Source: Bacteroidaceae bacterium
Lineage (GTDB): Bacteria; Bacteroidota; Bacteroidia; Bacteroidales; Bacteroidaceae
NCBI GenBank assembly: GCA_017448825.1
Contig: JAFSKR010000058.1
Coordinates: forward strand, 1 to 43,229
DNA length: 43,229 nucleotides
Direction of reading: 5' to 3'
The position numbers and the translations under genes are program-made. Shown piece by piece: positions 33,249 to 41,637 of the stretch. Numbering within the stretch: position 1 is the stretch's first letter; each line of letters starts with the position of its first letter. The notes beneath the pieces were generated by a model. It was given only the letters and a program-made list of their open reading frames with translations, did no database searches and was not told where the DNA came from.

Positions 33249-36200
33249 ATGAAGAGAAACATTTTTGGTTGGGCGTTGGCTGGACTTTTGTTGATGACGG
33301 CTTGCGACTCGGAAAAAACGGAGGTGATGCAGCAGGGGGCTTTGGTGCACGTTGCCAAGGCTGCGTATGACGGTTATAGCCCCCGATTGGTGCGTCTGGA
33401 GGCTGTGGGTGAGAAAATCATCCATGTGTCGGCTACTCGTGACAAAAAGTTTGCAGACCCTCAGAGCTTGATTGTTGTGCCTCAGGAGCAGAAAGTGGCT
33501 TGTGAGGTGGTGGAACATGGCGACACCGTGACGGTGAGCACCAGCCAGTTGAGTGCCCATGTGCTGGCCTCGACGGGCGAGGTGTGGTTCACGGACAAGG
33601 ATGGCCATCTTATCTTGCATGAGCAAGAGGATGGTGGGAAGGAGTTCAAGCCATACGTGTGCAAGCAGATTCATGCTGACGGCAAGGAGGAAACCTACAA
33701 GGGCTGGAGTATCCGTCAGGTGTTTGAAAGCCCAGAGGACGAGGCGTTCTACGGACTCGGTCAGCATCAGGCAGACGAATGGAACTACAAGGGGAAGAAC
33801 GAAGAACTGTTCCAGTATAACACGAAGGTCAGCATCCCCTTTGTCGTGTCTTCTAATAATTATGGAATTCTGCTTGATAGTTACTCGCTGTGCCGTTTTG
33901 GTAACCCGAACGATTACAGCCAGTTGCAGGCTGTGTTCAAGTTGACGGACAAGGAGGGTGTGGAAGGTGCATTGACAGGCACTTACACTGCCCCTGGCGA
34001 GGAGACACTGGTGCGTCGTGAAGACTCCATCTATTTTGAGAACCTGAAATCGGCGAAAAACCTTCCCAAGTTCCCGATGGACAATGCCCAAGTGGTGTAT
34101 GAGGGTACCATTGAGCCATTGGAGAGCGGAGAGTATAAGTTCTGCCATTATTACTCTGGTTATCAGAAGGTTTATATTGATGGGAAGGATGTCTATACTG
34201 AAGACGTGGCAGGAACTGGCAGCGACGAGCAGACCATCTGGCGCACAGCTTGGAACCCCAATGCCCGCAAGTTCTCCGTGAATCTGGAGGCTGGCAAGAA
34301 GTATGATTTCCGCTTGGAGTGGGTGCCCGATGGTGGCGAAGCTTACTGCGGATTGCGTGCATACGCCCCAGTAGATTCGGTGGAGCAGGGCAAGCTTTCT
34401 TTCTGGAGTGAGATGACGAAGCAACTTGACTATTATTTCATTGCTGGCGACAATGCCGACGAGGTCATCAGCGGTTATCGCACTTTGACAGGCAAGGCAC
34501 AGATTATGCCCGACTGGCTCTTAGGCTATTGGCAGAGCCGTGAACGCTACAAGACCCAGAGCGAGATTCTCGACGCATTGGCAGGTTTTCGTGAGCGTCA
34601 CCTGCCTATCGACAACATCGTGATGGACTGGAATTATTGGGTGGCAGACTCATGGGGAGCCTTTGAGTTCGACCCCGAACGCTTCTCCAATCCTGCTGGC
34701 ATGATTGACACCATCCATCAGAACCATGCTAAGATCATGATTTCCTGTTGGCCTAAGTACTACCTGACGGTGGATAACTTCAAGGAACTCAACGATAAGG
34801 GCATGATTTATCAGCAATCTATCAAGGACTCCCTCTATGACTGGCTGGGGTACAGGTATGCTTTCTATGATGCCTACGATGAAGATGCACGCAAGATTTT
34901 CTGGCGACAGCTCTACGAGAAGCTGGGCACCATCGGCATGGATGCATGGTGGATGGACGCATCTGAACCGAACGTGCGTGACTGTACCGACCTTGAGTAT
35001 CGCAAACTCCTCTGTGGACCTACCAAGTACGGTTCTTCTGACGAATTCTTCAATGCCTATAGCATCGTGAATGCCGAGGCGATTTACGACGGGCAACGTG
35101 CCTACGAAACTGCCATTGAACAGAAGGGCATCGACAAGAACGACTCGAAGACCTTGCAGAACACGGCAAAATGGAATCAGTGGGGGTATGGCAACGACTT
35201 CTCGCCTAACAATAACCGTGTCTTCCTCTTGACCCGTAACGGCTTTGCTGCCGAACAGCGTTACTCTACGGCTACATGGTCTGGCGACATCGGCACCCGT
35301 TGGGAAGACCTTAAGGCACAGATTACGGCAGGCCTGAACTTCTCCATCTCGGGTGTGCCCTATTGGAGTCAAGACATTGGTGGTTTCTCGGTAGAGAAGC
35401 GTTATGCTGCCGCTCAGAGTCTCTACGACGAGAAGGGCATCGAGAACAACGACCTGCGCGACTGGCGCGAGCTGAATGCCCGTTGGCATCAGGTGGGTAT
35501 GTTTGCCCCCATCTACCGTTCTCATGGGCAGTTCCCCTTCCGCGAACCGTGGAACATTGCTCCCGAGGGACATCCTGCCTACAACGTCATCAAGGCGTGC
35601 CTGGAACTCCGCTACCGCCTCATGCCATACATTTATTCACTGGCTGCCGACGTGCATTTCAACGACTACACCATCATGCGTCCGCTCGTCATGGACTTCG
35701 GCAAGGACAAGGCTGTGCAGAACATTGGCTATCAGTTCATGTTTGGCCCTGCCATCATGGTGAACCCTGTTTATCAGTATGGTGCCCGTCAGCGTGAAGT
35801 CTATTTCCCCAAGGACAACCTTTGGTATGACTTCTTCACGGGCAAGGTGGCATCCGAAGGTGGTGAGGCAAAGACTGTTCCAGCCCCTTACGACCACATC
35901 CCGCTTTACGTGCGTGCTGGCAGCATCATTCCATACGGTCCTGCCATCGAATACACTCAGCAGAAGAAGGCCGACCACATCCGTCTCTATGTCTATGAAG
36001 GAGCCAACGGCCAGTTCACGCTCTACGAGGACGAAGGCACGAACTACGGCTATGAGGCAGGACGCTTCGCTCGTATCCCTATCACTTACGACGAGGCAAC
36101 CAAGACCTTCACCATCGGTGACCGTACAGGTGAGTTCCCCGGAATGCTGAAGGAACGCACCTTCACGGTGGTTGCCGTCAGTGCTGACAAGTCCCAAGGC

Positions 36201-36266
36201 TATGACCCCGAGGCCAGCGGTGTGGAGGTGAAGTATAACGGTAAGAAAGTAGAGGTGAAACTATAA
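33249..36266 (+). CDS. GH31 alpha-xylosidase-type lipoprotein with PA14 insert
   Basis: 1005 residues. Lipoprotein signal (LLLMTAC, C19). A GH31 N-terminal beta-sandwich (30-230) is interrupted by a PA14 domain (about 230-375: YEGTIEPLESGEYKFCHYYS, YDFRLEWVP). The barrel carries nucleophile D570 (WWMDASEPN) and acid/base D680 (TWSGDIGTRW); C-terminal beta domains follow. This layout matches the PA14-containing alpha-xylosidases of Bacteroides xyloglucan loci (BoGH31A type), which remove non-reducing-end xylose from xyloglucan oligosaccharides. It is surface or periplasm anchored. The GH2 gene starts 6 bases after its stop. The released xylose would feed XylA and XylB. Confidence 0.92.
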   Translation: MKRNIFGWALAGLLLMTACDSEKTEVMQQGALVHVAKAAYDGYSPRLVRLEAVGEKIIHVSATRDKKFADPQSLIVVPQEQKVACEVVEHGDTVTVSTSQLSAHVLASTGEVWFTDKDGHLILHEQEDGGKEFKPYVCKQIHADGKEETYKGWSIRQVFESPEDEAFYGLGQHQADEWNYKGKNEELFQYNTKVSIPFVVSSNNYGILLDSYSLCRFGNPNDYSQLQAVFKLTDKEGVEGALTGTYTAPGEETLVRREDSIYFENLKSAKNLPKFPMDNAQVVYEGTIEPLESGEYKFCHYYSGYQKVYIDGKDVYTEDVAGTGSDEQTIWRTAWNPNARKFSVNLEAGKKYDFRLEWVPDGGEAYCGLRAYAPVDSVEQGKLSFWSEMTKQLDYYFIAGDNADEVISGYRTLTGKAQIMPDWLLGYWQSRERYKTQSEILDALAGFRERHLPIDNIVMDWNYWVADSWGAFEFDPERFSNPAGMIDTIHQNHAKIMISCWPKYYLTVDNFKELNDKGMIYQQSIKDSLYDWLGYRYAFYDAYDEDARKIFWRQLYEKLGTIGMDAWWMDASEPNVRDCTDLEYRKLLCGPTKYGSSDEFFNAYSIVNAEAIYDGQRAYETAIEQKGIDKNDSKTLQNTAKWNQWGYGNDFSPNNNRVFLLTRNGFAAEQRYSTATWSGDIGTRWEDLKAQITAGLNFSISGVPYWSQDIGGFSVEKRYAAAQSLYDEKGIENNDLRDWRELNARWHQVGMFAPIYRSHGQFPFREPWNIAPEGHPAYNVIKACLELRYRLMPYIYSLAADVHFNDYTIMRPLVMDFGKDKAVQNIGYQFMFGPAIMVNPVYQYGARQREVYFPKDNLWYDFFTGKVASEGGEAKTVPAPYDHIPLYVRAGSIIPYGPAIEYTQQKKADHIRLYVYEGANGQFTLYEDEGTNYGYEAGRFARIPITYDEATKTFTIGDRTGEFPGMLKERTFTVVAVSADKSQGYDPEASGVEVKYNGKKVEVKL

Positions 36267-36272
36267 GATTTT

Positions 36273-38939
36273 ATGAGGAAACTCTTGATACTGATGGCAT
36301 GGGCAGTCTGTGTGACTGCCCATGCGCAAGACACTGGTCGGCGGTTGTTCACTGCTGACTGGCGTTTTTTGTTGGCTGACAAAGAGGCCGACTATAGTGG
36401 CAAGGATGTGAACGACTCCACGTGGCGGCGACTGGACTTGCCTCATGACTGGGCGGTGGAGGGTGACTTTTCCATTGACAACCCATCAGGCACAGGTGGC
36501 GGTGCGCTGCCTGGCGGAGTGGGGTGGTACAGGAAGAAGTTCACTATCAACGAGAATGCTGTTAACCCCCGTTTCCGTCTTGACTTCGACGGGGCGTATA
36601 TGAATACAACCGTCTGGGTAAACGGTCACGAACTTGGCACTCGTCCTTACGGCTACATCTCCTTTGGTTATGATATCACACCATATATAAATATAGGTAA
36701 GGAGAACGTGGTGGCGGTGCGTGTCGATAACAGCGACCAGCCCAACAGCCGCTGGTATTCGGGCTGTGGCATCTATCGTGATGTTTGGATGACTGTGCAA
36801 CCTCAAGTACACGTGGAACCCAACGGCACCTATGTGACGACAGAAATTAGTGACATTATTACCAAGAAGGGCAAAACCATTGCCAAGAAAGCCCTCGTGA
36901 CGATACGGACAACGATTCGCAACAACGAGAATGTAGATAAGAAAGTGGCAGTGTGGCAGTGTTTGTCGAAGTCGCAGAGCAGAAAACAGCTTGCCACGAA
37001 CACGCAGTGTGTGAAAGTGAAAGCGTGTGACACGCTAACTGTGGTGCAGACGTTGGAAGTGAAAGATGTGGCATTGTGGAGTCCTGAAAGTCCTTCGCTT
37101 TATCAAGTTTTTACCCGTATAGACCCCGTTTTGACGACGAAAGAGAAGTTGAAAAAAGCATGGAAAATGGCCACGACAGACATAGGAGAGAGGTTCAAGA
37201 ATATAGAGATTACATGGGATGAATATATCACTCCCGTCGGTTTCCGTCAGTTCTCCTTCACAGACAAAGGCTTGATACTCAACGGAAAGCCTTATCAGAT
37301 TCAGGGTGTGTGCAACCACCACGACTTAGGTTGCATTGGTGCGGTGGCAAATACTACGGCAATGGTTCGCCAATTGTATTATCTGAAGTGGATTGGCATC
37401 AACGGCATCCGATGCTCCCACAATCCCCCTGCGCCTGAACTGCTTGACCTCTGCGACGAGATGGGCTTCATCGTCATGGACGAGTCCTTCGATATGTGGC
37501 GCAAGAAGAAGACCGCCAACGACTACGCCAAATACTTCAACGAGTGGCATGAGCGCGACCTGCGCGACTTTATCTTGAGAGACCGCAACCACCCCTCCAT
37601 CCTCCTGTGGAGCATCGGCAACGAGGTCCTGGAGCAGTGGAGCCATGCCGATGCCGACACCCTTTCCTTGGAGGAGGCCAACCTCATTCTCAACTTTGGA
37701 CACTCTGCCGATATGCTCGCCAAGGAAGACGATGAGATGAGCGTCAACTCACTTTTGACCAAGAAGTTGGTCGACTTTGTGAAGGCACTCGACCCCACCC
37801 GTCCCATCACGGCAGGGTGTAACGAGCCCAACCCCAACAACCACCTGTTCCGTTCGGGGGCGCTCGACATTATCGGCTACAACTACCACAACCCCAACAT
37901 TGCCGACGTTCACCAGAACTTCCCCGGTAAGCCTTTCATCATCACCGAGAGCAACTCGTCTCTGATGACCCGCGGCTACTATCGGATGCCGTCCGACTTT
38001 GTCTACAAATGGCCAGAGCGGTGGGACAAGCCCTTTGCCGACCCCACCTTCTCCTGTTCGTCCTACGAGAACTGCCACGCGCCTTGGGGCAACACCCACG
38101 AAGAGACCCTCTTGCTGATGAAGCGGAACCCCTGGGTGTCAGGGCAATACGTCTGGACAGGCTTCGACTACATCGGAGAGCCCACCCCATACGGATGGCC
38201 AGCTCGCAGCTCCTACTTCGGCATCTTCGACCTCGCTGGCTTCCCCAAGGATGTTGCCTATCTCTACAAATCGGAACTGACCACCGACACCGTGCTCCAC
38301 CTCTTCCCCCATTGGAACTGGGGCGACGAGACCTACGCTGGCGACGACATTGCGCCGAGCCTTCTCGGCGAAGACGGTATGGTGGACCTTTGGGCATACT
38401 ACAACAACGCTGACGAAGTGGAACTCTTCGTAAACGGTGAAAGCCAAGGCAGGAAGAGCAAGGGCGACGGTTTGGACTCGCTGCATGTGTGGTGGCGTGT
38501 AAAGTATGCACCTGGTGAAATCAAGGCAGTCTCCTACAAGGATGGTGCCGTAGTGACCGAGATGGTGACAAAGACGGCAGGCAAACCAGCCATAGTGACC
38601 TTGTCTCCCAGCAGAAACAAGCTATTTGCTGACGGGCACGACTTGATGTTTGTGGAGGTGCAAGTGTGTGATGCAGAGGGGAATCCCTGCCCCAATGCCT
38701 CCAACCTTATCCAGTTCCATGCCTTCGGTCCTGCCACCATTGTTGGTGTGGACAACGGTTCCCCCATTTCGTTGGAACGCTTCCAAGACGAAAAGCGTAA
38801 AGCCTTTTATGGAAAATGTCTGGTGGTACTGCAAGGCATAGCTGGCATGGAGGGCACAGCCATCCTTTCTGCCACCAGTGAGGGCTTGGCAGGTTGTGCG
38901 TTAGAAATCCCCTGTGTAGGCTTGAACACAAAGCCCTAA
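36273..38939 (+). CDS. secreted GH2 beta-galactosidase-type enzyme
   Basis: 888 residues with signal peptide (MRKLLILMAWAVCVTAHAQ). GH2 domains in order: jelly roll (20-180; GVGWYRKKF), Ig-like (190-325), TIM barrel with acid/base E451 (WSIGNEVLEQ) and nucleophile E559 (FIITESNSS), then DUF4982-like and further Ig-like domains (660-888). It resembles the GH2 beta-galactosidases of Bacteroides xyloglucan loci, which remove galactose from xyloglucan side chains before alpha-xylosidase acts; the tight pairing with GH31 (6-base gap) supports this. It is not close to the 26802 GH2. An insert of Lys-rich sequence in the Ig-like domain (TKEKLKKAWKMATTDIGERF, 289-308) is unusual. Confidence 0.9.
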   Translation: MRKLLILMAWAVCVTAHAQDTGRRLFTADWRFLLADKEADYSGKDVNDSTWRRLDLPHDWAVEGDFSIDNPSGTGGGALPGGVGWYRKKFTINENAVNPRFRLDFDGAYMNTTVWVNGHELGTRPYGYISFGYDITPYINIGKENVVAVRVDNSDQPNSRWYSGCGIYRDVWMTVQPQVHVEPNGTYVTTEISDIITKKGKTIAKKALVTIRTTIRNNENVDKKVAVWQCLSKSQSRKQLATNTQCVKVKACDTLTVVQTLEVKDVALWSPESPSLYQVFTRIDPVLTTKEKLKKAWKMATTDIGERFKNIEITWDEYITPVGFRQFSFTDKGLILNGKPYQIQGVCNHHDLGCIGAVANTTAMVRQLYYLKWIGINGIRCSHNPPAPELLDLCDEMGFIVMDESFDMWRKKKTANDYAKYFNEWHERDLRDFILRDRNHPSILLWSIGNEVLEQWSHADADTLSLEEANLILNFGHSADMLAKEDDEMSVNSLLTKKLVDFVKALDPTRPITAGCNEPNPNNHLFRSGALDIIGYNYHNPNIADVHQNFPGKPFIITESNSSLMTRGYYRMPSDFVYKWPERWDKPFADPTFSCSSYENCHAPWGNTHEETLLLMKRNPWVSGQYVWTGFDYIGEPTPYGWPARSSYFGIFDLAGFPKDVAYLYKSELTTDTVLHLFPHWNWGDETYAGDDIAPSLLGEDGMVDLWAYYNNADEVELFVNGESQGRKSKGDGLDSLHVWWRVKYAPGEIKAVSYKDGAVVTEMVTKTAGKPAIVTLSPSRNKLFADGHDLMFVEVQVCDAEGNPCPNASNLIQFHAFGPATIVGVDNGSPISLERFQDEKRKAFYGKCLVVLQGIAGMEGTAILSATSEGLAGCALEIPCVGLNTKP

Positions 38940-38968
38940 TGTTTCTTCCGACGAAGCATCAAACGAAA

Positions 38969-39048
38969 AATACCTCGACACGAGTTCATTCGCGTCGAGG
39001 TATTGTTTTCATTCATTACCTCGATATCAATGAATACACATCGAGGTA
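38969..39048. terminator. two related hairpins between convergent genes
   Basis: AATACCTCGAC (38969-38979) / GTCGAGGTATT (38994-39004), followed by GTTTTC, ends the GH31-GH2 transcript. A second stem, TACCTCGAT (39017-39025) / ATCGAGGTA (39040-39048), has almost the same sequence and faces the convergent gene ending at 39060. The similarity suggests tandem duplication of one hairpin. Confidence 0.75.
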
Positions 39049-39059
39049 AAGAATCTTTT

Positions 39060-39518
39060 CTAATCCTCTTTTCCAAAACTGACAGTCACCTGTGCAGGCT
39101 TGTCGGCAGGTTCGCCAGCTGTCAAGCCAGGTTTCCATCTGGGCATCCCCGTCACGATATTGAAGGCTGCCGTGTCCAGCGCATTGCCAGCCGACTGCGT
39201 CACCTCCGCACCGTAGATGTTCCCCTTCTTATCGACCATGAAACTCACCACCACATCACCTGTTCCGCCCACGTTCGAGTGCATCAGCTTCTTTTTCAGA
39301 TAAGCCTTCAGAAACACCTCGCCGCCAGGAAAGGAAGGGTCCGTGTCGCCTGTCGTCAGATTCTCCCCATGCGCCCGTGCTGCACTGTCCGCCAGTTGTG
39401 AAGCCCTATTCTTGGCTCCGAACCCTTGTGCTTGCAACTCCTTCATTTTGTCCTCAAACTGTGCACTGGCTCCCAATGCCACGATGCTCAAGAGAAAAGT
39501 CAGCAAAAACTTCTTCAT
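39060..39518 (-). CDS. secreted protein with TonB C-terminal-like domain
   Basis: Start MKKFLLTFLLSIVALGASAQ at 39518 gives a signal peptide and 152 residues. The region FPGGEVFLKAYLKKKL...VVVSFMVDKKGNIYGAEVTQSAG...VTGMPRWKPGLTAGEPADKP is the TonB C-terminal fold (energy transducer TonB / PF03544) as in many Bacteroidota proteins. Here there is no N-terminal membrane anchor, so it is a free periplasmic TonB-box-binding or scaffold protein rather than a true energy transducer. Neither ExbB/ExbD nor a TonB-dependent receptor is nearby. The longer frame to 39626 crosses the promoter and is rejected. Confidence 0.85.
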   Translation of the reverse strand: MKKFLLTFLLSIVALGASAQFEDKMKELQAQGFGAKNRASQLADSAARAHGENLTTGDTDPSFPGGEVFLKAYLKKKLMHSNVGGTGDVVVSFMVDKKGNIYGAEVTQSAGNALDTAAFNIVTGMPRWKPGLTAGEPADKPAQVTVSFGKED

Positions 39519-39583
39519 ATCCATGCCGAAATTAGTGATGATAAAATGTAACGATAGTGATGAAAAGGATTGAAAATCCGCTG

Positions 39584-39615
39584 CAAAGTTAGCGACTTTG
39601 GCGATATTAAGCAAT
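39584..39615 (-). promoter_or_regulatory. promoter of the TonB-C-like gene
   Basis: Minus-strand TAACTTTG (39584-39591), 20-base spacer, ATTG (39612-39615) as -33 box. It lies back to back with the promoter for the zinc metallopeptidase gene. Confidence 0.65.
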
Positions 39616-39639
39616 TCTTGTGGCATTTTATCCTCACTT

Positions 39640-39673
39640 TTTGTGAAAAAGTAGAAAAAGATTCCTAACTTTG
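39640..39673 (+). promoter_or_regulatory. promoter of the zinc metallopeptidase gene
   Basis: TTTG (39640-39643), 22-base spacer, TAACTTTG (39666-39673); the ATG at 39711 follows 37 bases later. Spacer is slightly longer than usual. Confidence 0.6.
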
Positions 39674-39710
39674 CACCAAATCCGAAATCAAAATCAAAAA
39701 TCGAAAAACT

Positions 39711-40601
39711 ATGAGACTTGACGGAAGAAGAGAAAGTTCAAACGTGGACGACCGCCGTCGCGGTGGTGGTCTCAAGCTCGGTGGCAAGGGCGGCCTTGGC
39801 ATCGGAGCCATGATAGTGATAGGCTTAATCACCTATTTCATGACAGGCGACCTGAATCAAGCATTCCAGGCAGCCAGCAGTTCCAGCGACATCACCAGCG
39901 TGGTGACAGGGCAAAGCGGCTCAGGCGAAGACTATCAGCCCACAGCCGAAGAGCAGGAACTCGAGTCCTTCGCTAAAAAGGTGCTCGCCTCCACCGAAGA
40001 CGTGTGGACAGCCGAGTTCAAGAAACTTGGCAGAACCTACGAAGCACCCACCCTCGTGTTCTTCAACGGCTCCGTGCAGTCGGGTTGTGGGGGAGCCACC
40101 GCCAGTGTCGGCCCCTTCTACTGCTCAGCTGACCAGTGCGTTTATATCGACCTCTCCTTCTTCACCACCATGAAGTCCTCCCTTGGAGCTGATGGCGACT
40201 TTGCCTACGCCTACGTCATCGCCCACGAGGTGGGACACCATGTGCAGTACCTCCTTGGCACCCTTAGCCAAGCCCACGGACAGATGGCAAAACTCTCCCA
40301 GAGCGAAGCCAACAAAGTGAGCGTGCAGATAGAGTTGCAAGCCGACTGTTATGCTGGTGTGTGGGCATACCATGAGAACCAGATGTTCAAGTCCCTTGAA
40401 GACGGCGACCTTGAAGAAGCCATCAGCACCGCCCAGGTCATCGGAGACGACTACTTGCAGAAGAAAGCCCAAGGCTATACCGTGCCCGAGTCCTTCAATC
40501 ACGGCACCAGTCAGCAGCGCATCAAGTGGTTCAAGCGCGGCTTCACCACAGGCCAGATATCTCAGGGCAACACCTTCTCCTACCGCTACGAAGACTTATG
40601 A
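39711..40601 (+). CDS. YpfJ-family neutral zinc metallopeptidase
   Basis: 296 residues. Basic N-terminus (MRLDGRRESSNVDDRRRGGG), one membrane helix (about 29-45, GIGAMIVIGLITYFM), a Ser/Gly-rich linker, then the metallopeptidase domain with zinc motif HEVGHH (172-177), FYCSADQCVYIDLSFF upstream and ELQADCYAG downstream, where the Glu is the likely third ligand. This is the KPN_02809/YpfJ (PF04228) family, widespread with uncertain substrate. Topology predicts a periplasmic catalytic domain. The C-terminal RIKWFKRGF...GNTFSY is also typical. Own promoter; followed by repeat copy 3. Confidence 0.93.
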   Translation: MRLDGRRESSNVDDRRRGGGLKLGGKGGLGIGAMIVIGLITYFMTGDLNQAFQAASSSSDITSVVTGQSGSGEDYQPTAEEQELESFAKKVLASTEDVWTAEFKKLGRTYEAPTLVFFNGSVQSGCGGATASVGPFYCSADQCVYIDLSFFTTMKSSLGADGDFAYAYVIAHEVGHHVQYLLGTLSQAHGQMAKLSQSEANKVSVQIELQADCYAGVWAYHENQMFKSLEDGDLEEAISTAQVIGDDYLQKKAQGYTVPESFNHGTSQQRIKWFKRGFTTGQISQGNTFSYRYEDL

Positions 40602-40611
40602 TTCATATAAG

Positions 40612-40799
40612 TTTCGCAAGTTGTATGTCTTTTGAAGTTAACGGAGTTAGCGAAGTTATCGGTTCTTTGCGAGCAAAGCGCTTCGCGATGACGCTCGAAG
40701 TTAACGACAATAGTTAAGGACATTGAAACAGCATCGAAAACTATCGCAAAAGGTATCGTCGATAACTTCGTTAACTTCGAGCGAAGCGATAACTTCAGA
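40612..40799. repeat. palindromic intergenic repeat, copy 3 (expanded)
   Basis: Left part matches copies 1 and 2 from TTTCGCAAGTTGTATG through GAAGTTATCGGTTCTTTGCG (to about 40676); the right arm CGATAACTTCAG returns only at 40787-40798. The loop is enlarged by about 100 bases and contains a second perfect stem CGCTCGAAGTTAACGA (40692-40707) / TCGTTAACTTCGAGCG (40768-40783). The expansion looks like a second palindrome nested in the first. Confidence 0.8.
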
Positions 40800-40844
40800 A
40801 ATATAAATATACTTATAACTTAAAAACAACTAAAAGTAAAAAAG

Positions 40845-41552
40845 ATGGAAAATTACAAACTAAGCATTAGCAGTGCCATTGGCACAGGTTGGGAATATGC
40901 CAAAAAGCATGGCCTCATGATAGCCGTCATCCTGCTCATCGTGTATGTAGCCACCAACGCCCTCTCGGGTCTCTTCGGCACCAACATTGAGATGTCAGAA
41001 GCCCAGCGCATCGGCGAGCGCATGGGTCGTGGCGATATGGAAGCCCTGAAAGACTTCGCAAACCTGTACTCCAGCACAGGCTCCACCATCGCCTCACTCA
41101 TCACCGCACTCGTCGAGATAGTCCTCTACGTAGGTCTTTACAATCTCGCCCTCGGACTCATACGTGGCACCTACACCACAGTCACCTTCGATGCCTTCAA
41201 ACTCCCCCTCATGACCTACGTCAAGTATCTGGTTGTAGAGATACTCGTCGGCTTCATCTCTGGTGTAGCCACCCTGCTCTGCATCATTCCAGCCTTCTTC
41301 GTAGTGCCTCGCATAGTGCTGGCACCCATCTACATCATCGAGAACCCCGAGGCAGGAGTCTTCGAAGCCATCACAGCCAGCTGGAACATGACCAAGGGCA
41401 ATACCCTCGCCATGATTGGCCTCTGGTTTGCCTTTGTTGGCATCCTGATAGTCGGATTCCTCTGCTGCTGCATCGGAGCCGTCTTTGCCGAGGTCATCAT
41501 CCTCTTCGCCACCGTAGCCGCCTACTATCAGCTGCGAGGAGATAGAGTATAA
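40845..41552 (+). CDS. integral membrane protein, unknown function
   Basis: 235 residues with about five to six hydrophobic segments (LMIAVILLIVYVATNALSGL, IASLITALVEIVLYVGLYNL, LVVEILVGFISGVATLLC, MIGLWFAFVGILIVGFLCCC plus a final segment). The pattern PAFFVVPRIVLAPIYIIENP...AITASWNMTKGN is typical of DUF975/DUF4013-like and 'glycerophosphoryl diester phosphodiesterase membrane domain' proteins, which have no defined activity. A CCC triplet near the C-terminus is notable. It follows the YpfJ gene by 243 bases filled by repeat copy 3 and ends at a strong terminator. Confidence 0.8.
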   Translation: MENYKLSISSAIGTGWEYAKKHGLMIAVILLIVYVATNALSGLFGTNIEMSEAQRIGERMGRGDMEALKDFANLYSSTGSTIASLITALVEIVLYVGLYNLALGLIRGTYTTVTFDAFKLPLMTYVKYLVVEILVGFISGVATLLCIIPAFFVVPRIVLAPIYIIENPEAGVFEAITASWNMTKGNTLAMIGLWFAFVGILIVGFLCCCIGAVFAEVIILFATVAAYYQLRGDRV

Positions 41553-41579
41553 AGAAAACCCAGAAAACGCATCAAACAA

Positions 41580-41622
41580 AAAGCAGCGGCAACCTCCCCA
41601 TGCGGGAAGTTGCCGCTGCTTT
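41580..41622. terminator. strong bidirectional terminator
   Basis: AAAGCAGCGGCAAC (41580-41593) pairs perfectly over 14 bases with GTTGCCGCTGCTTT (41609-41622), between two convergent genes. Confidence 0.85.
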
Positions 41623-41637
41623 CAGTATATACTGCAG

